From Zopfochytrium polystomum (lineage: Eukaryota; Chytridiomycota; Chytridiomycetes; Chytridiales; Chytridiaceae), in assembly GCA_025765615.1 (NCBI GenBank), contig JAIVFJ010000130.1, positions 1 through 64,000 of the forward strand: DNA of 64,000 nucleotides, written 5' to 3'. Of the stretch, positions 43,027-53,084 are shown one piece after another (position 1 is the first letter of the stretch; each line of letters opens with the position of its first letter). The position numbers and the translations under genes are program-made. The notes beneath the pieces are model-generated. The model searched no databases, was not told where the DNA came from, and saw only the letters and a list, made by a program, of their open reading frames with translations.

Positions 43027-43925
43027 CTATGCGACGAATCTACACACAGAGTGAGCACTTGCAGGTTTCTCTTCTACAGCTGCACTCACCTTTGCTGCGA
43101 ACCAATTGTCCCCCTTCTCCGTAATGATGTCTCGTGCCAGAATCGTGTAGGCTCCCATAAGATTCCCGTACACCACATCGGTGAGGACACGGTCACCAAC
43201 TACCACTATCTCCGACGGTGAGATACCGATCAATTGCTGAAGCAGCTCTTCGCTTCCTCCTGGTTTCTGGGAGTCGCAATTCGTAAACAAAGGAGCGCAC
43301 GAGATTCGAACGGACTCGCCTTTATCTGATGTCGAAGAACTCTCACCCCTAAACGAAAAAATTAAAACCACTTTTGGTATTGGGTAGTTCCAGTACCGAG
43401 TGACTCCTCAACACTTTTCGCCTGTCTCGAAAGGAGTGGTCAGATCACCATTTTTGAGCCGAAGCGTTTTAATACCTGTGCGAAGTCCTTATCGTCAGGG
43501 GTCCCGGCTGAGTTGGACAGAATCCACACGTTCGGGCCAAACTCTGAGCGACATTCGGCCCAAGCTTCCTGGACTGCAAGATTAGGGTACAATTATACCT
43601 TTTACAACGAGAAAGGAAGGTGAAAATACCCGAAATGGTGGATGAAGAGTGTTTGAATACGGTGCGGTAAGCGTGTTGTCTTTGTCAAAGACGATGACGG
43701 AGTGGCCAGAGCGTCGAAGTGCGCGATAGTCGATGGCCCTCATGTCTGGATCGAGGGTTGCAATGATCAATGAACAAAGTATTTTCTAAGCAGACTCTTC
43801 GTTCGCATTGTACCTGGAACGATCTGCTTCGGGATCGCGAGCGACGGTTGCCAAAGCACTCTCGTCGTCAGCGCCAGGACGCCCTGCAGGTTGAGGCTCT
43901 GCCCGACGCCGCCGCTCTGCACCAT
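43027..43925 (-). CDS. GEP4: Mitochondrial phosphatidylglycerophosphatase Gep4
   Basis: Six exons on the minus strand: 43925-43814, 43745-43630, 43568-43476, 43421-43397, 43348-43320, 43266-43027 (615 nt, 204 residues). It dephosphorylates phosphatidylglycerophosphate in cardiolipin synthesis at the mitochondrial inner membrane. The start NLQGVLAL and WQPSLAIPKQIVP is the Gep4/YqeG N-terminal segment; HAD motif I is FDKDNTLTAPY, motif II lies in VWILSNSAGTPDDKDF, the motif III Lys is in KKPGGSEELL, and motif IV is GDRVLTDV. Exon 4 is only 25 nt. The intron between exons 5 and 6 starts with GC (GCGAGT to CCCAG). The last 20 residues may belong to a retained intron (GTGAGT at the junction), so the C-terminus is uncertain. 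Confidence 0.88.
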
Positions 43926-43985
43926 ATCGTTGGATTGGTCGATTGTCTGCTGGCTTTGAAAGGGGTTGGCATCAAAACTCTTGAC
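43926..43985. promoter_or_regulatory. 60-bp bidirectional promoter region
   Basis: Only 60 bp separate the start codons of Gep4 (minus) and bL19m (plus). Both products act in mitochondria. The transcription starts must overlap or lie inside the opposite gene's leader. Confidence 0.65.
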
Positions 43986-44852
43986 ATGACCACCCTCATC
44001 GCTCGGAACGTCTCCGCTGCCCGCATCGGCAGTCGGACCTCGATCTCAGCCTCAGCCTGCGCGTGGGCACTGCCTCTGCAAACGCCTAGGCAGCAGCAAG
44101 AACAGCGACGACTATATGCGGCGGACGTCAAGGGCAAGGTCGCGAAAACAGGCCAGAAGAAAGTCGACAGTGAGTGATACCCCATTATACACAGTCGACC
44201 AGCACTAGATCTGACACAAACAACCCTTTCCGATCGCCTGCCTTGAACCCACCGCCTTGCCCGCGTTCAACCAGAAAAGGCCGACGACGAAGGCGATGCC
44301 CTCCCCTTCTTCTACCCCAAGCCGCCCACCGGCCCGCTCCCCAAGATCGGCCACCTCAAACCGCAGCAAGTCGGCCTCCCCGATGAGCCCCGTCGCAACC
44401 GCGAAAGTCACCAGCTCCTCCGGGCCATCGACGTCGACCACCGCGCGCGCCACGACTTTGACGGGCGCACCGAGCTGTTCGCGGCCGGTTCGCCGACGGC
44501 GGTCGAGCCCGGGTCGGTGCTGCTGGTCGAGCAGATCTCGTGCCGGAGCAGCCCGCGCAAGATGGCGTTCGCCGGCGTCCTGATCGCGGTCAGCAGGAAG
44601 GGGCTGATGTCGACGATCACGCTCAAGAACTATGTGCTGGGGACCGGCGTCGAGATGGTGTTTCCGATCTACTCGCCGATGGTCACGCGCATCAAGGTGC
44701 TGAAGAGGGTGGAGGGGTTTGCAAAGGGGAGGGACAACGTGTACGCGCTGCGGGATCGGCCGGCATTGGCGCCGCTGTCGTTCAGCTCCATCGATGGTAT
44801 GGTCATGAAGGATGCCGAGATCGAGAGGAAGCTTTCGGCCAACAAGAAGTAA
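43986..44852 (+). CDS. mrpl19: Mitochondrial large ribosomal subunit protein bL19m
   Basis: Two exons, 43986-44170 and 44275-44852 (253 residues, intron 104 nt). The first 60 residues are rich in Arg, Ser and Ala with no acidic residues until ADVKG, a mitochondrial presequence, possibly cleaved near RRLYAAD. The L19 domain runs from about residue 140: VEPGSVLLVEQIS, FAGVLIAVSRKGLMSTITLK, GTGVEMVFPIYSPMVTRIKV, matching the bL19 pattern of an SH3-like barrel with the FP-x-xSP loop. A C-terminal extension follows. It sits at the subunit interface of the mitoribosome. Its divergent neighbour is another mitochondrial gene. Confidence 0.88.
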
Positions 44853-45877
44853 TGGAGGCTCCTTTATATCGTTTCCATTTTGCCATTTTGCTGGAACTCT
44901 CGCCTCTCGCTGCACTTTCCATCCGCTGCTCCCTGAGCCCTTTCTTGCAAGCTGATGCTTGCACAGAATTCGGCGCTCATCCTCCACCTCAATCAGCATA
45001 GTTGAATGGTGTGACCACAATCATAGCGTGAGCGATTGTCCGTCACGTCGCTGAATTGGGCTCCTCTCCAAATTGACGAAGCCGTCACCATCCGCGCATT
45101 CAAAGGGGCAACCTGCGACACCATGCAAGCCGTACGAAATCATCACCCTTCATGAACCGGCGAACACGTGCGTCCAATTCCCGTGTCCGGGCTGATGGGC
45201 GCGGCTGGCGGTGCAAGCCCTTGTGGCAGAGTTGTTCACACGGTCAACAGAAATGAGGTGTGCTACTCTCATGCGGGAGTGAAGTGGGTTTCAAACTTGA
45301 GACAAATCGGTGCCCACTGAATAAAAGTGAAAGTGAAGTCACAGCTTTTTGATTGAAACGATCGGTCGCTTTGGTGGAGGTATCTGCAGCTTGTGAAAGG
45401 GTAGTGCGAGAAAGCATGCAGTGTTGACGTCGTCGCTTAATTTTTATTTGAACCGTGACCTCAGCATTCACTTCGACCGAACTGCGGGGGTGGGTGGTTG
45501 GATGAACTCACAGCGAAACGGTGGGCAGTTGCCCCAGCCTGGAAGTTAGGATGGAAGGGTGGGTGGCTGATGGTGGAGGCGTTGTGCGACGAAGGTTGAG
45601 GGAATGGAGCCATCCGCCGAACGTGTGTGATAAGGCAGACATAACTTCAAGAAGACAATTGAATACATTGACCGGTTGATGCGTATACGCTACCAAATTA
45701 CCCGAAACAAAGAGTGAAGAAGAAAAAGAAGCAACGAGAAACGAGAGCAAGAAACCGGACCGCGCGAAAAAGAAGTTTTCATCCAGGAAAAGTGAACAAC
45801 AAGTGCAAGCTACAACCCCAATCCAAGTCGTTCTACCAAGCTCTTAGGAAAACTCACAACACCATCGGAGAAACCCT
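44853..45877. other. Intergenic region, no supported gene
   Basis: About 1 kb. Short frames only; a purine-rich AAGAAGAAAAAGAAG stretch near 45,715 produces lysine-rich shadows. Confidence 0.4.
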
Positions 45878-47866
45878 TCACTGTCCCTGGGCGAGGGAGT
45901 AGCCCTTCTTGCCGTCGATTTCGAGGAGCATTTCCAATGAGCAAACGCGGATCTTTTTGGAAATGTCCGAGACGAGCTCAAGGAGATCGCTCTCCTTTGC
46001 GCCGCCCTCTTCCTTGTTCTTGAGCTCCAGGCGGCACCGGTAGTGGTTGACGACTTCGGTGAAGAGCGAGCCGGTTGGCCAGACTTGGGTTCCCTGGAAA
46101 TTAATGAGCAGCACGAGCAGGATACGATGAGTTTCGAAGTGTAAAGAGACAATCACACGAGACGCGGATATCTCACCCTGTTGCTGATCATGGTCAACGC
46201 GAACGGCGCAGCATCCTTCTCCTTTGAAAGCACGCCCTGGATAACGTCCGCAACCTGGTTCGGCAGCAGCTCCGAGTCGACGAAAAAGTCCGTACCGACG
46301 GTCTTCTCCTTGGTCCTGTCGCGGGCGGCCGTGTCGCTGAGCATCGGGTTAGCGGCGGGCTTGACGGGCGCGGTAAACTTGATGTCCGAGAACGCAACGG
46401 AGGTCGCTTTGGCCTCGGGCGCAATGTGGTGGATGACCGAGTCCGCGAACCCGTCCGTCCCGAGCGGCGACCGCCCGGGCAGCTGCACAAGGTCCCTCGT
46501 GCGGTCGCCGGACGCCAGCGCCGCCTCCAGCCCGCGCTGGATAGCGTCCGCCTTCTCCGCGAGCCCGTACTGCCTGAGCATCATGAGGCCAGACATGAGC
46601 AGCGCGGTCGGGTTCGCCATCTTCTTCCCTGCGATATCCGGCGCGGTGCCGTGGACGGCCTCGAAGATGCTGATGCGCTCGCCGAGGTTCGCGGAGGGGG
46701 CCATGCCGAGGCCGCCGACGAGGCCGGCGCAGAGGTCGGACATGATGTCGCCCTGGAGGTTGGGGAGGACGACGACGTCGAACTTGCGCGGGTCCATGAC
46801 GAGCTTCATGGCGAGGTCGTCGACGATCGAGTCGTCGGCCTTGAGGTCGGGGAAGTCCTTGGCGACCTCGTAAAAGGTCGAGAGGAAGAGGCCGTCGGTG
46901 AGTTTGTGGATGTTGGCCTTGTGGCAGCACGTGATGCGGTGCGCGCCCTTGTTGCGGGCGACCTGGTTGGGTGTTGGGAAGTTGTTGTCCAGTTTTCCGA
47001 GCGTGGGAAGGGGAGCGCGCGCCTTGTCAGACACAAACAAACACACGAGAGAAAGAGAAACACCTGATCGCATCTCGCGGCACAAAGGAAACCCCCGCTC
47101 CCCACTCCGCCTGCGCGTGATCAGAAAAAACTCACCTCAAACGCCATGCGGTGGATCTGCAAGCTGCCCGGCCGCGTGATCAGCCTCCGCGTCTGCGCAA
47201 CGTCGTTGGTCTGGTAGTGCTCGATGCCGCCGTACGTGTCCTCAATGTTCTCGCGGAACAACGTCAGGTCCACGTTGATGCCGGCGCGCGAGTACACGGT
47301 CTCGACGCCGGGCAGCGTCTTGAAAACGCGCTTGTTCGCAAACGTGCTCCACACCTTGCGCGCCGTGACGTTGATACTCTTGACGCCCACGCCCTTGGGT
47401 GTCTCCATCGGGCCTTTGAAGAGGATGCCCAGACGCTCCACCGTGTCCTTGGCCTCGGGCGTCATGCCGTTGCTGTAGCCCTTAAGGTAGATGTCTTTGC
47501 CCATGTCGATGTAGTTGTAGTGGAAGGGAACTTTGACCGCGTCAAAGATCTTGATCGCGGCGGCCATGCTGGTTGGGGGGGAAGTGGGGTTTTATGGTGG
47601 GTGACCGATCGTGATCGTTAGTCTCGAAAGCACCGCGACAACGTTCGCGGGACAACTTACACTGGACGTGCAGGGGAGCACGAGGGGCGCGTGAAGGTGA
47701 GTTGGAGTGCAAGTACCATCGCAAGAGTCGCAGCAAGAAACAGTCACGATCAGTTGCCGGGCAGCTGCGACGAATGAAAGGGGGACGGGGGGGGGGGGGG
47801 CACGTTACTTTCTGGTCCGATACCGTCGCCGCGCGCGACAGCGATGGGGAGCTTTGATAGTGCCAT
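45878..47866 (-). CDS. Isocitrate dehydrogenase, Thermus/Rickettsia-like type with C-terminal extension
   Basis: Exons on the minus strand: 47866-47809, 47661 (one nucleotide), 47568-47136, 46962-46177, 46093-45878; the sum is 1,494 nt, 497 residues. It oxidises isocitrate to 2-oxoglutarate with NAD(P)+. Seen: GDGIGPE (substrate loop), LTLFRENIEDTYGGIEHYQT (phosphorylation-loop region with catalytic Arg and Tyr), KANIHKLTDGLF with the catalytic Lys, DDLAMKLVMDP (Asp metal ligands), LPNLQGDIMSD and VHGTAPDIAGK. Beyond the usual end there is a separate domain starting SNRGTQVWP and HYRCRLELK, as in Thermus and Rickettsia enzymes rather than fungal IDH1/IDH2 or IDP. The protein starts directly at the Rossmann-like fold, so no mitochondrial presequence is visible. 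Cofactor choice cannot be read. Confidence 0.85.
47661..47661 (-). other. Predicted single-nucleotide microexon of isocitrate dehydrogenase
   Basis: On the minus strand the sequence is CACGTCCAG-T-GTAAGTTG. Exon 1 ends GAA-A (47809) before GTAACG, and exon 3 starts C-ATG (47568) after AACCAG. Direct joining is out of frame; adding the single T gives the codon ATC and the family string GDGIGPEIM. The flanking introns are 147 and 92 nt. Confidence 0.6.
47787..47800. repeat. Poly-G run in intron 1 of isocitrate dehydrogenase
   Basis: Fourteen consecutive G on the plus strand, that is poly-C on the transcript, just inside the first intron. A tract like this is prone to length errors in assemblies, but it lies in non-coding sequence. 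Confidence 0.85.
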
Positions 47867-49077
47867 GGCGTCTTTGCTCCTTGGTAGTTGTTGTCGTAGG
47901 GTGAGCGAGAGGGAGGGCGAACAGAAGGAGGAGGGCGTGGTGTGTGCGAGGGGCGGCCAGCCGAGAACAACACTCCAGAAGCGTGCGTTGTTTTCTTTTT
48001 TGTTTTGTTTGTTTTTCTTGTGTTTCTGTTGTTTCTCGATTCCTGGCCCGTGCCGGGTTGGCTTTTGGCGCGAATCGCCGATGAATTCGCCCATCACACG
48101 TGATTCAACGTGTGAAATCGTTTTCGGTGTTGAGCCGGCCAGCCGGCCGGTTTATCCGGATGGCCCCCACCCGTATCTCGCGAGATCGGGCAGAACACGA
48201 GGAAGGAATCTGGAGCTTGGATGGATGGACGCGCTCTCTGCTGTCGCCTATGACCAACAGTCTGTTTTTTTTTTTTTTTTTTGTTGTGTTGGCAAGTCCC
48301 TCGTGTGCACGCCACGCGGGGTTTTTAACCGGTGGCCGTCAGCGTTGCTTTTCACATGCTTGCGACGCCAGCCGAAGGGAGATTGTCCAATACCAAAGAT
48401 TTGAGCGGCTTGTGTTCGTCGAGTCTGGCCCAAACGTGCGAATGGCCTCACAATCGGCAAATCGGCGGTTGGTCAACACGCTTCGGCACGTGATTCGCGA
48501 GCACCTGAACCATTTCGCCAAAGGCAGGTAATCGGTCCAAAGCGACTGTGTGAGACGAGGAGAGGCAGCGACTCTGGAATGTTGGCCCAGGCGTTTTATT
48601 CTTCAAGTGCAGATATCCCATTCTTGTCCGCCCTTCCTGTGGACCAAAAGGAGTTTCTAGCCCGGTTCATTTGTTCTCCATTCAGTATTATAACGGATTT
48701 GAGGGGTGTTGGACCCCAAAAGCAACCGAATCGTCCGTTGTCCACAAAAGGAAATGGTCAAGTGGACGGACGGACGACGCAACGGATGATCGAGACCTCC
48801 GCCTTGTGTTACACTTATAGTTGCGGAGATTTGGTAGACACAAAGGGACGGACGCGAAACATCCGCTGGAAGCTCAGCCGTGGGCTGGTCAGTCTGGCTG
48901 GGCTGAGCACACTAAGTTGCATGAACCAGCCCTCACGCCAGTTATAAATGGAATGCACCTTCCTCGCAACATTCACTCAGGCAACGTTTTCACGCTACCC
49001 TTGGATTGAATCTACATATACGACACTCTCTTCTCACACACTCCTTCCTAACTCTGCCTTTGGTGCTCGCCAGTAAA
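47867..49077. other. Intergenic region with poly-T tract
   Basis: About 1.2 kb with an 18-base T run (48265-48282). Frames here (for example 48100-48531 on the plus strand) show no domain. It contains the promoters of isocitrate dehydrogenase (left) and the secreted protein (right). Confidence 0.4.
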
Positions 49078-49505
49078 ATGAGGTTCTCCTTCCATGCCTT
49101 CTTCCTCGCCGTCTTTGTGGTCTTCATTGCAGCGGCCACCGTGCAGGCTGCACCCGCGCCAATCCAGGACTATGAAGGTACTTTGTTTCATCCAGTCAAT
49201 TTTACTCCTCCTTTCATCACGGAAGAACTTTCCCCCGACTTCCCAACCCCCACCACCCACAACTTCTTTTCTTCCAACTCACAAAACCCAATTTTCCTCC
49301 TTGGGCTCTGGCCACTCCAGACGTAAGGCCCGCGATCAGGGCCAAGTTGGTTCAGGAGCTCAAGGACGCGGGCTTGTACGAGAACGCCAAGGCGTTCGTG
49401 GCGTCGGGCAGGCTGCAGAAGCTGCACGACAAGCTGCCGACGACTGGTATGCTCGGCCACCTGCGTGGACGCCTTGGACAGTTCCTCGCGGCGGGGATCC
49501 AGTGA
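49078..49505 (+). CDS. Small secreted protein (94 aa), function unknown
   Basis: Two exons, 49078-49177 and 49321-49505, with a 143-nt phase-1 intron (GTACTT to TCCAG). The signal peptide is MRFSFHAFFLAVFVVF followed by an Ala-rich cleavage region ending VQAAPAP. The mature part of about 70 residues is basic and probably helical (DVRPAIRAKLVQELKDAG, then KLHDKLPTTGML and LRGRLGQFLAAGIQ) with no Cys. It is similar in gene layout to the 46-residue peptide at 32.4 kb (MRF start, APAP after the signal, intron directly behind). I do not recognise the family; a membrane-active or cell-wall-associated peptide is possible but unproven. Confidence 0.75.
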
Positions 49506-49980
49506 AAACGCAATGTTAATAAAACGCACACGCACACAAAAGCCATTTTAGCTTCTTCTTTGTCCCTGTCTCTGTCTACGGATGGGAATTGAAATGATGA
49601 AACACGCGGTGTTGACCGAGTCTGTTGCTGCGAAAAGACAGGACGAGACTGAGTTGTGGAACGTTTGATAAATAACGTAGAAGGCGACATGGAAAAGAGC
49701 CGACGTGCTTAGGATCGGTATCGGGAGGGGATGTTAGGGCACTGACAGCTTTGGGCTATAATGTCTCCTGGCGGAGAGAGAGGGGTTCAACCAGCCCATT
49801 TCTTTTGCTTTGTCTCATACAGTGAACGACTCGTCGCTTGTGCAAATCGAACGGCTTCTGTCCTGAGCATGTCGACAATTTTTCTTTATTCCGTCTCGCA
49901 CACCGAGGTCCCAAATCCATCCGAAAAAATCTGTCACCAACCCAGCCCTTCCAAGGCGTTCTAATTCGTGGGGGAGTCAC
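49506..49980. other. Intergenic region, no supported gene
   Basis: About 475 bp; AT-rich 3' flanks of the secreted protein and of the convergent nucleoside hydrolase. Confidence 0.4.
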
Positions 49981-51665
49981 TCAAGCCTTGTCTTGCTTGA
50001 TCACGCGGCGAAGCGTGTCCACCACCGCCGACTTGTTGATCGAAAAGGCGACGCGAACGTTGGGGTTTGGCTCGTCGAACAGCCAGTTAAACGCGAGCAT
50101 CCCGCGGGACAGCCGGCCGGCGAGTTCCACCTGCGCATCCCAGTCGTGGTAGTGGACCATGGCTTTCGGGTTCAGGGCGACAACGGCGGCGTAAAAGTCG
50201 CAGAGGATGAACCTGGGCGTGCCGTGAGGAGAGTGAGTGGAAACATTTTAGCGGCAATTGAAGTTCACTGAGCGTCAAACAACTGCCTTGGATGCACCAC
50301 GAACCTGCCACTGTCGAGCTTATGCGCCGCAAAATGATGCCCCTCCGCCGCAGCAGCAACCACGCCGTTCTTCTTCTCCTCGCCCGCCGCCCCTCCGTCC
50401 TCGCCCCGCGTGAGGTTCGAAAACATCTGCCTCCCCATGCTCTCGTAAAAGTGCGTCATTCCCTTCCACAGCACGCTCTGCGCGGTCTCGGCGCCGCCCA
50501 TCTCGTCCAGGATCGCGTCGTACTCGGCCCAGTTGAGTCCATGGTCGAGTGTGGTCTCCCACGAGACGATCGTCACGGGGGGTTTGGGCAACTTCCCGCC
50601 GGAGGAGGTGACGAGGCGTTTCGCGGCGTCGAGGACGATGTGGACGGCTTCGGGGTCGCAGAAGAAGTTACTTGAGTGGAAAGTGGGGGTTGAATTCATG
50701 TAAATGAACGAAGCAGCGTAAAAGCAAGAGAGTTTGTTTTGAACTCACAACTCGGCGACGCGGTTGCTGTTCCCCCGCGCGTTGATGCAGCCACCCATGA
50801 CAATGAGATCGTCCAGCCGGCTCAGAAAGTCCGGGTCCAGCGAAATGGCAAGCGCGATATTCGTCAGCGGCCCGATTGCGAGTATTCTGTTGTTTGGCGT
50901 GAGCGAATTGAAGTTGCACAAGAAGCGACCCACGTTATCTTTGACGGGTTGGCCTTGACGAGATCGATCAGCGCGAGGGCGGCGGGCTTGTCGTGGACCG
51001 TGACCTTGTCTTCGTCGGCGAGAAAGCGTTCCTTGAAGGACTCAAACTCGGGTCGGAAGGAGAAGTTGCCGAAACCGTCCTTGCCGTGTCCTACCCAGCA
51101 CTCTTTCGTTTGGATCCTGAAGGGGAGGGCGAAAACGTGTGGGACAAAGATTAGGCTGGGAATGAAAGGACGAACGCGCTGCACACAACGAACACAACGA
51201 TCGGCCGATTGATTACCCCCTCACGAGTGGCGCGGTAGCGCCAGGGTACACTGGGACATGCGTCTTGTTCGATACGGCCAGCAGCCGCCTGCGTTTGCAT
51301 TTGCGAAAAAATGGTAATTCAGCGATCTCAGCAACAGCGAACAAACGACGGGGCGATTGTCGACAGGGATGGCATGATGGAAGCCGCGTCACGGTAACTT
51401 ACTTTGCAGCGACGATGCCCTGCGCGCACGGCACGTTGCCGTCGACGACGGTGAGGGCGAGAAGATCGACGTCCGGGGAGGACGCGACGGCCATGATGGA
51501 CGAGGCATCGTCGATTCCAAAGTCTGTGCTTGGTTCGAATTACGGGCGATGGGGGATATTGCAAAGGGGAATGGATGGGAGGCAGTGATGATTGAGGTGT
51601 TCGGATATGCGGCAACGGGCGGTGCGGGGGAGTGACTGACCTGAATCGACGATGAACTGGCGCAT
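49981..51665 (-). CDS. Inosine-uridine preferring nucleoside hydrolase
   Basis: Seven exons on the minus strand: 51665-51641, 51523-51403, 51288-51217, 51116-50934, 50886-50749, 50670-50305, 50212-49981 (1,137 nt, 378 residues). It cleaves the N-glycosidic bond of ribonucleosides in salvage. The Ca2+/active-site motif reads DSDFGIDDASS where the family usually has DTDPGxDDA, so Thr is replaced by Ser and Pro by Phe. Other motifs are intact: VDGN, GHGKDGFGN, ITILAIGPLTNIALA, MGGCIN, AEFNFFCDPEA and, near the C-terminus, LCDFYAAVVAL. An Ala/Glu/Lys-rich insertion (around GEEKKNGVVAAAAEG) lies in the second half. The acetyltransferase gene starts divergently 243 bp away. Confidence 0.9.
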
Positions 51666-51908
51666 GTTGTGTCTTAAGGGAAATGACAAGTCGACCTCGC
51701 TGGCTCGCCGAGTCGCATGAATGTTTAATACAATACTGACTGTGCATTAATATTGACAATATCGGCGGCGAATCATTGCACCGCTTCATAGTAGGAGGAA
51801 GGGAAGGGAATAAAATGCGAATGTGTGTCACAGAGAGAGAGCGAGAGAGAGAGAGAGGGAGAGAGAGGAGTTGCCCATTCTTGATTTCTTCTTGCCAGAA
51901 ACCCACAC

Positions 51909-52958
51909 ATGACGGCCCCGAGTTTCGCCGTCGAGCTGATCCTGTCGCCGCACGCAGCGCACGACGCGCTGGCCGCATCGCCGCAGTACCTTGCCGCGCA
52001 CCCTCTCTCCACCAACATCTTCAATACTGCCCTCGATTACGCGCTCCGAACAAGCGATGCGAGCAAGTCGCCCGCTGAGAATAGCCCCGACGGGATTCCC
52101 CCAACCGTCTGGATCCTCGTCCGCGCATCCGCTGCCGACCAGCCGCCCTCTACGCCGTCGTCCCCCACCGCCGATCGCATCGTAGGTGCGGCTTTTCACA
52201 GCGGGACTGGCCACCCTCCGAACCTGTGCCCCATGCCGCCCGGCGCGGCCGCCGCCGTCGCAGATCGCCTGTCTGACGCTCTGCGGCACCAAACCCCAGG
52301 CACCCTTGGTCCCATTAAAGGCGCCACCGGCCACCCCGCCTCCGCCGCCGAGTTTGCAAGCCGCTGGTGCGATCTGCACCGAGCCGAAGTGAGCAGCCGT
52401 GGCAGCAGCTCCGCCTTGTCCCTCGTCCCCCGCAAAGTGAAAGGTCTCGTCGTCTATGTCATGACCAGCCCTCCCGCCGCCGTTCCGCATCCCCGCGGCG
52501 GCGGGCGGCTGCGCCCACCAGCCAACCTCTCAACAACATACGACCTGCCCTGGTTAGTCACCAGCGCTCGCGCGTTCCAAGACGAGCGGCACCTGCCCGC
52601 GGTCCGCGACGACATCCTGGCCGCCGGGTTCGCGCGGAGCATCGAGGAGCGCCGCGTTGCGGTGTGGGAGGACGACGCGGGGAAGCCCGTCGGCATGGCG
52701 GTGTACAGGGCGCCGGCGGGGGTCGCGCGCATCTCGCGGATCGGCCCCGTGTATACGCCGCCCGAGGAGCGGAGGAAAGGGTTCGCAGCGGCCGTGGTTG
52801 CCAGCTGCGTGAGGATGGCGTTTGCGGACGGCGGCGCGGAGATGGTGATGCTGCTTGCGGACGATGCGGATGCGGGCGCCAACGCCCTATACACCGGTGC
52901 AGGGTTCAAAAGGGACGAGGACGGCGATTCGGTGGAGATTGCGTTTGCCAACGAGTGA
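51909..52958 (+). CDS. GNAT-family N-acetyltransferase
   Basis: A single exon of 349 residues. The C-terminal 130 residues show the GNAT fold: IEERRVAVWEDDAGKPVGMA, ISRIGPVYTPPEERRKGFAA (beta-4 followed by the R-R-x-G-x-A acetyl-CoA pyrophosphate loop), VVASCVRMAFADGGAEMVML and DADAGANALYTGAGF, the NxLYxxxGF segment typical of the family. The N-terminal 200 residues are a divergent region found in some fungal GNATs and may be a degenerate second domain. The substrate is unknown. The promoter is shared with or adjacent to that of the nucleoside hydrolase (243-bp divergent gap). Confidence 0.85.
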   Translation: MTAPSFAVELILSPHAAHDALAASPQYLAAHPLSTNIFNTALDYALRTSDASKSPAENSPDGIPPTVWILVRASAADQPPSTPSSPTADRIVGAAFHSGTGHPPNLCPMPPGAAAAVADRLSDALRHQTPGTLGPIKGATGHPASAAEFASRWCDLHRAEVSSRGSSSALSLVPRKVKGLVVYVMTSPPAAVPHPRGGGRLRPPANLSTTYDLPWLVTSARAFQDERHLPAVRDDILAAGFARSIEERRVAVWEDDAGKPVGMAVYRAPAGVARISRIGPVYTPPEERRKGFAAAVVASCVRMAFADGGAEMVMLLADDADAGANALYTGAGFKRDEDGDSVEIAFANE

Positions 52959-53084
52959 CGAAAGGACAGAAGGATTTCAGACTTTTTGTGATGCTTTGAT
53001 TTTTTGCATTTTACACTGCGCTGATGGAATCTGGAGAAGCCACCACAGCCGGCTGTTCTGCTTTGCCGCTCCTTATTCAAATAA

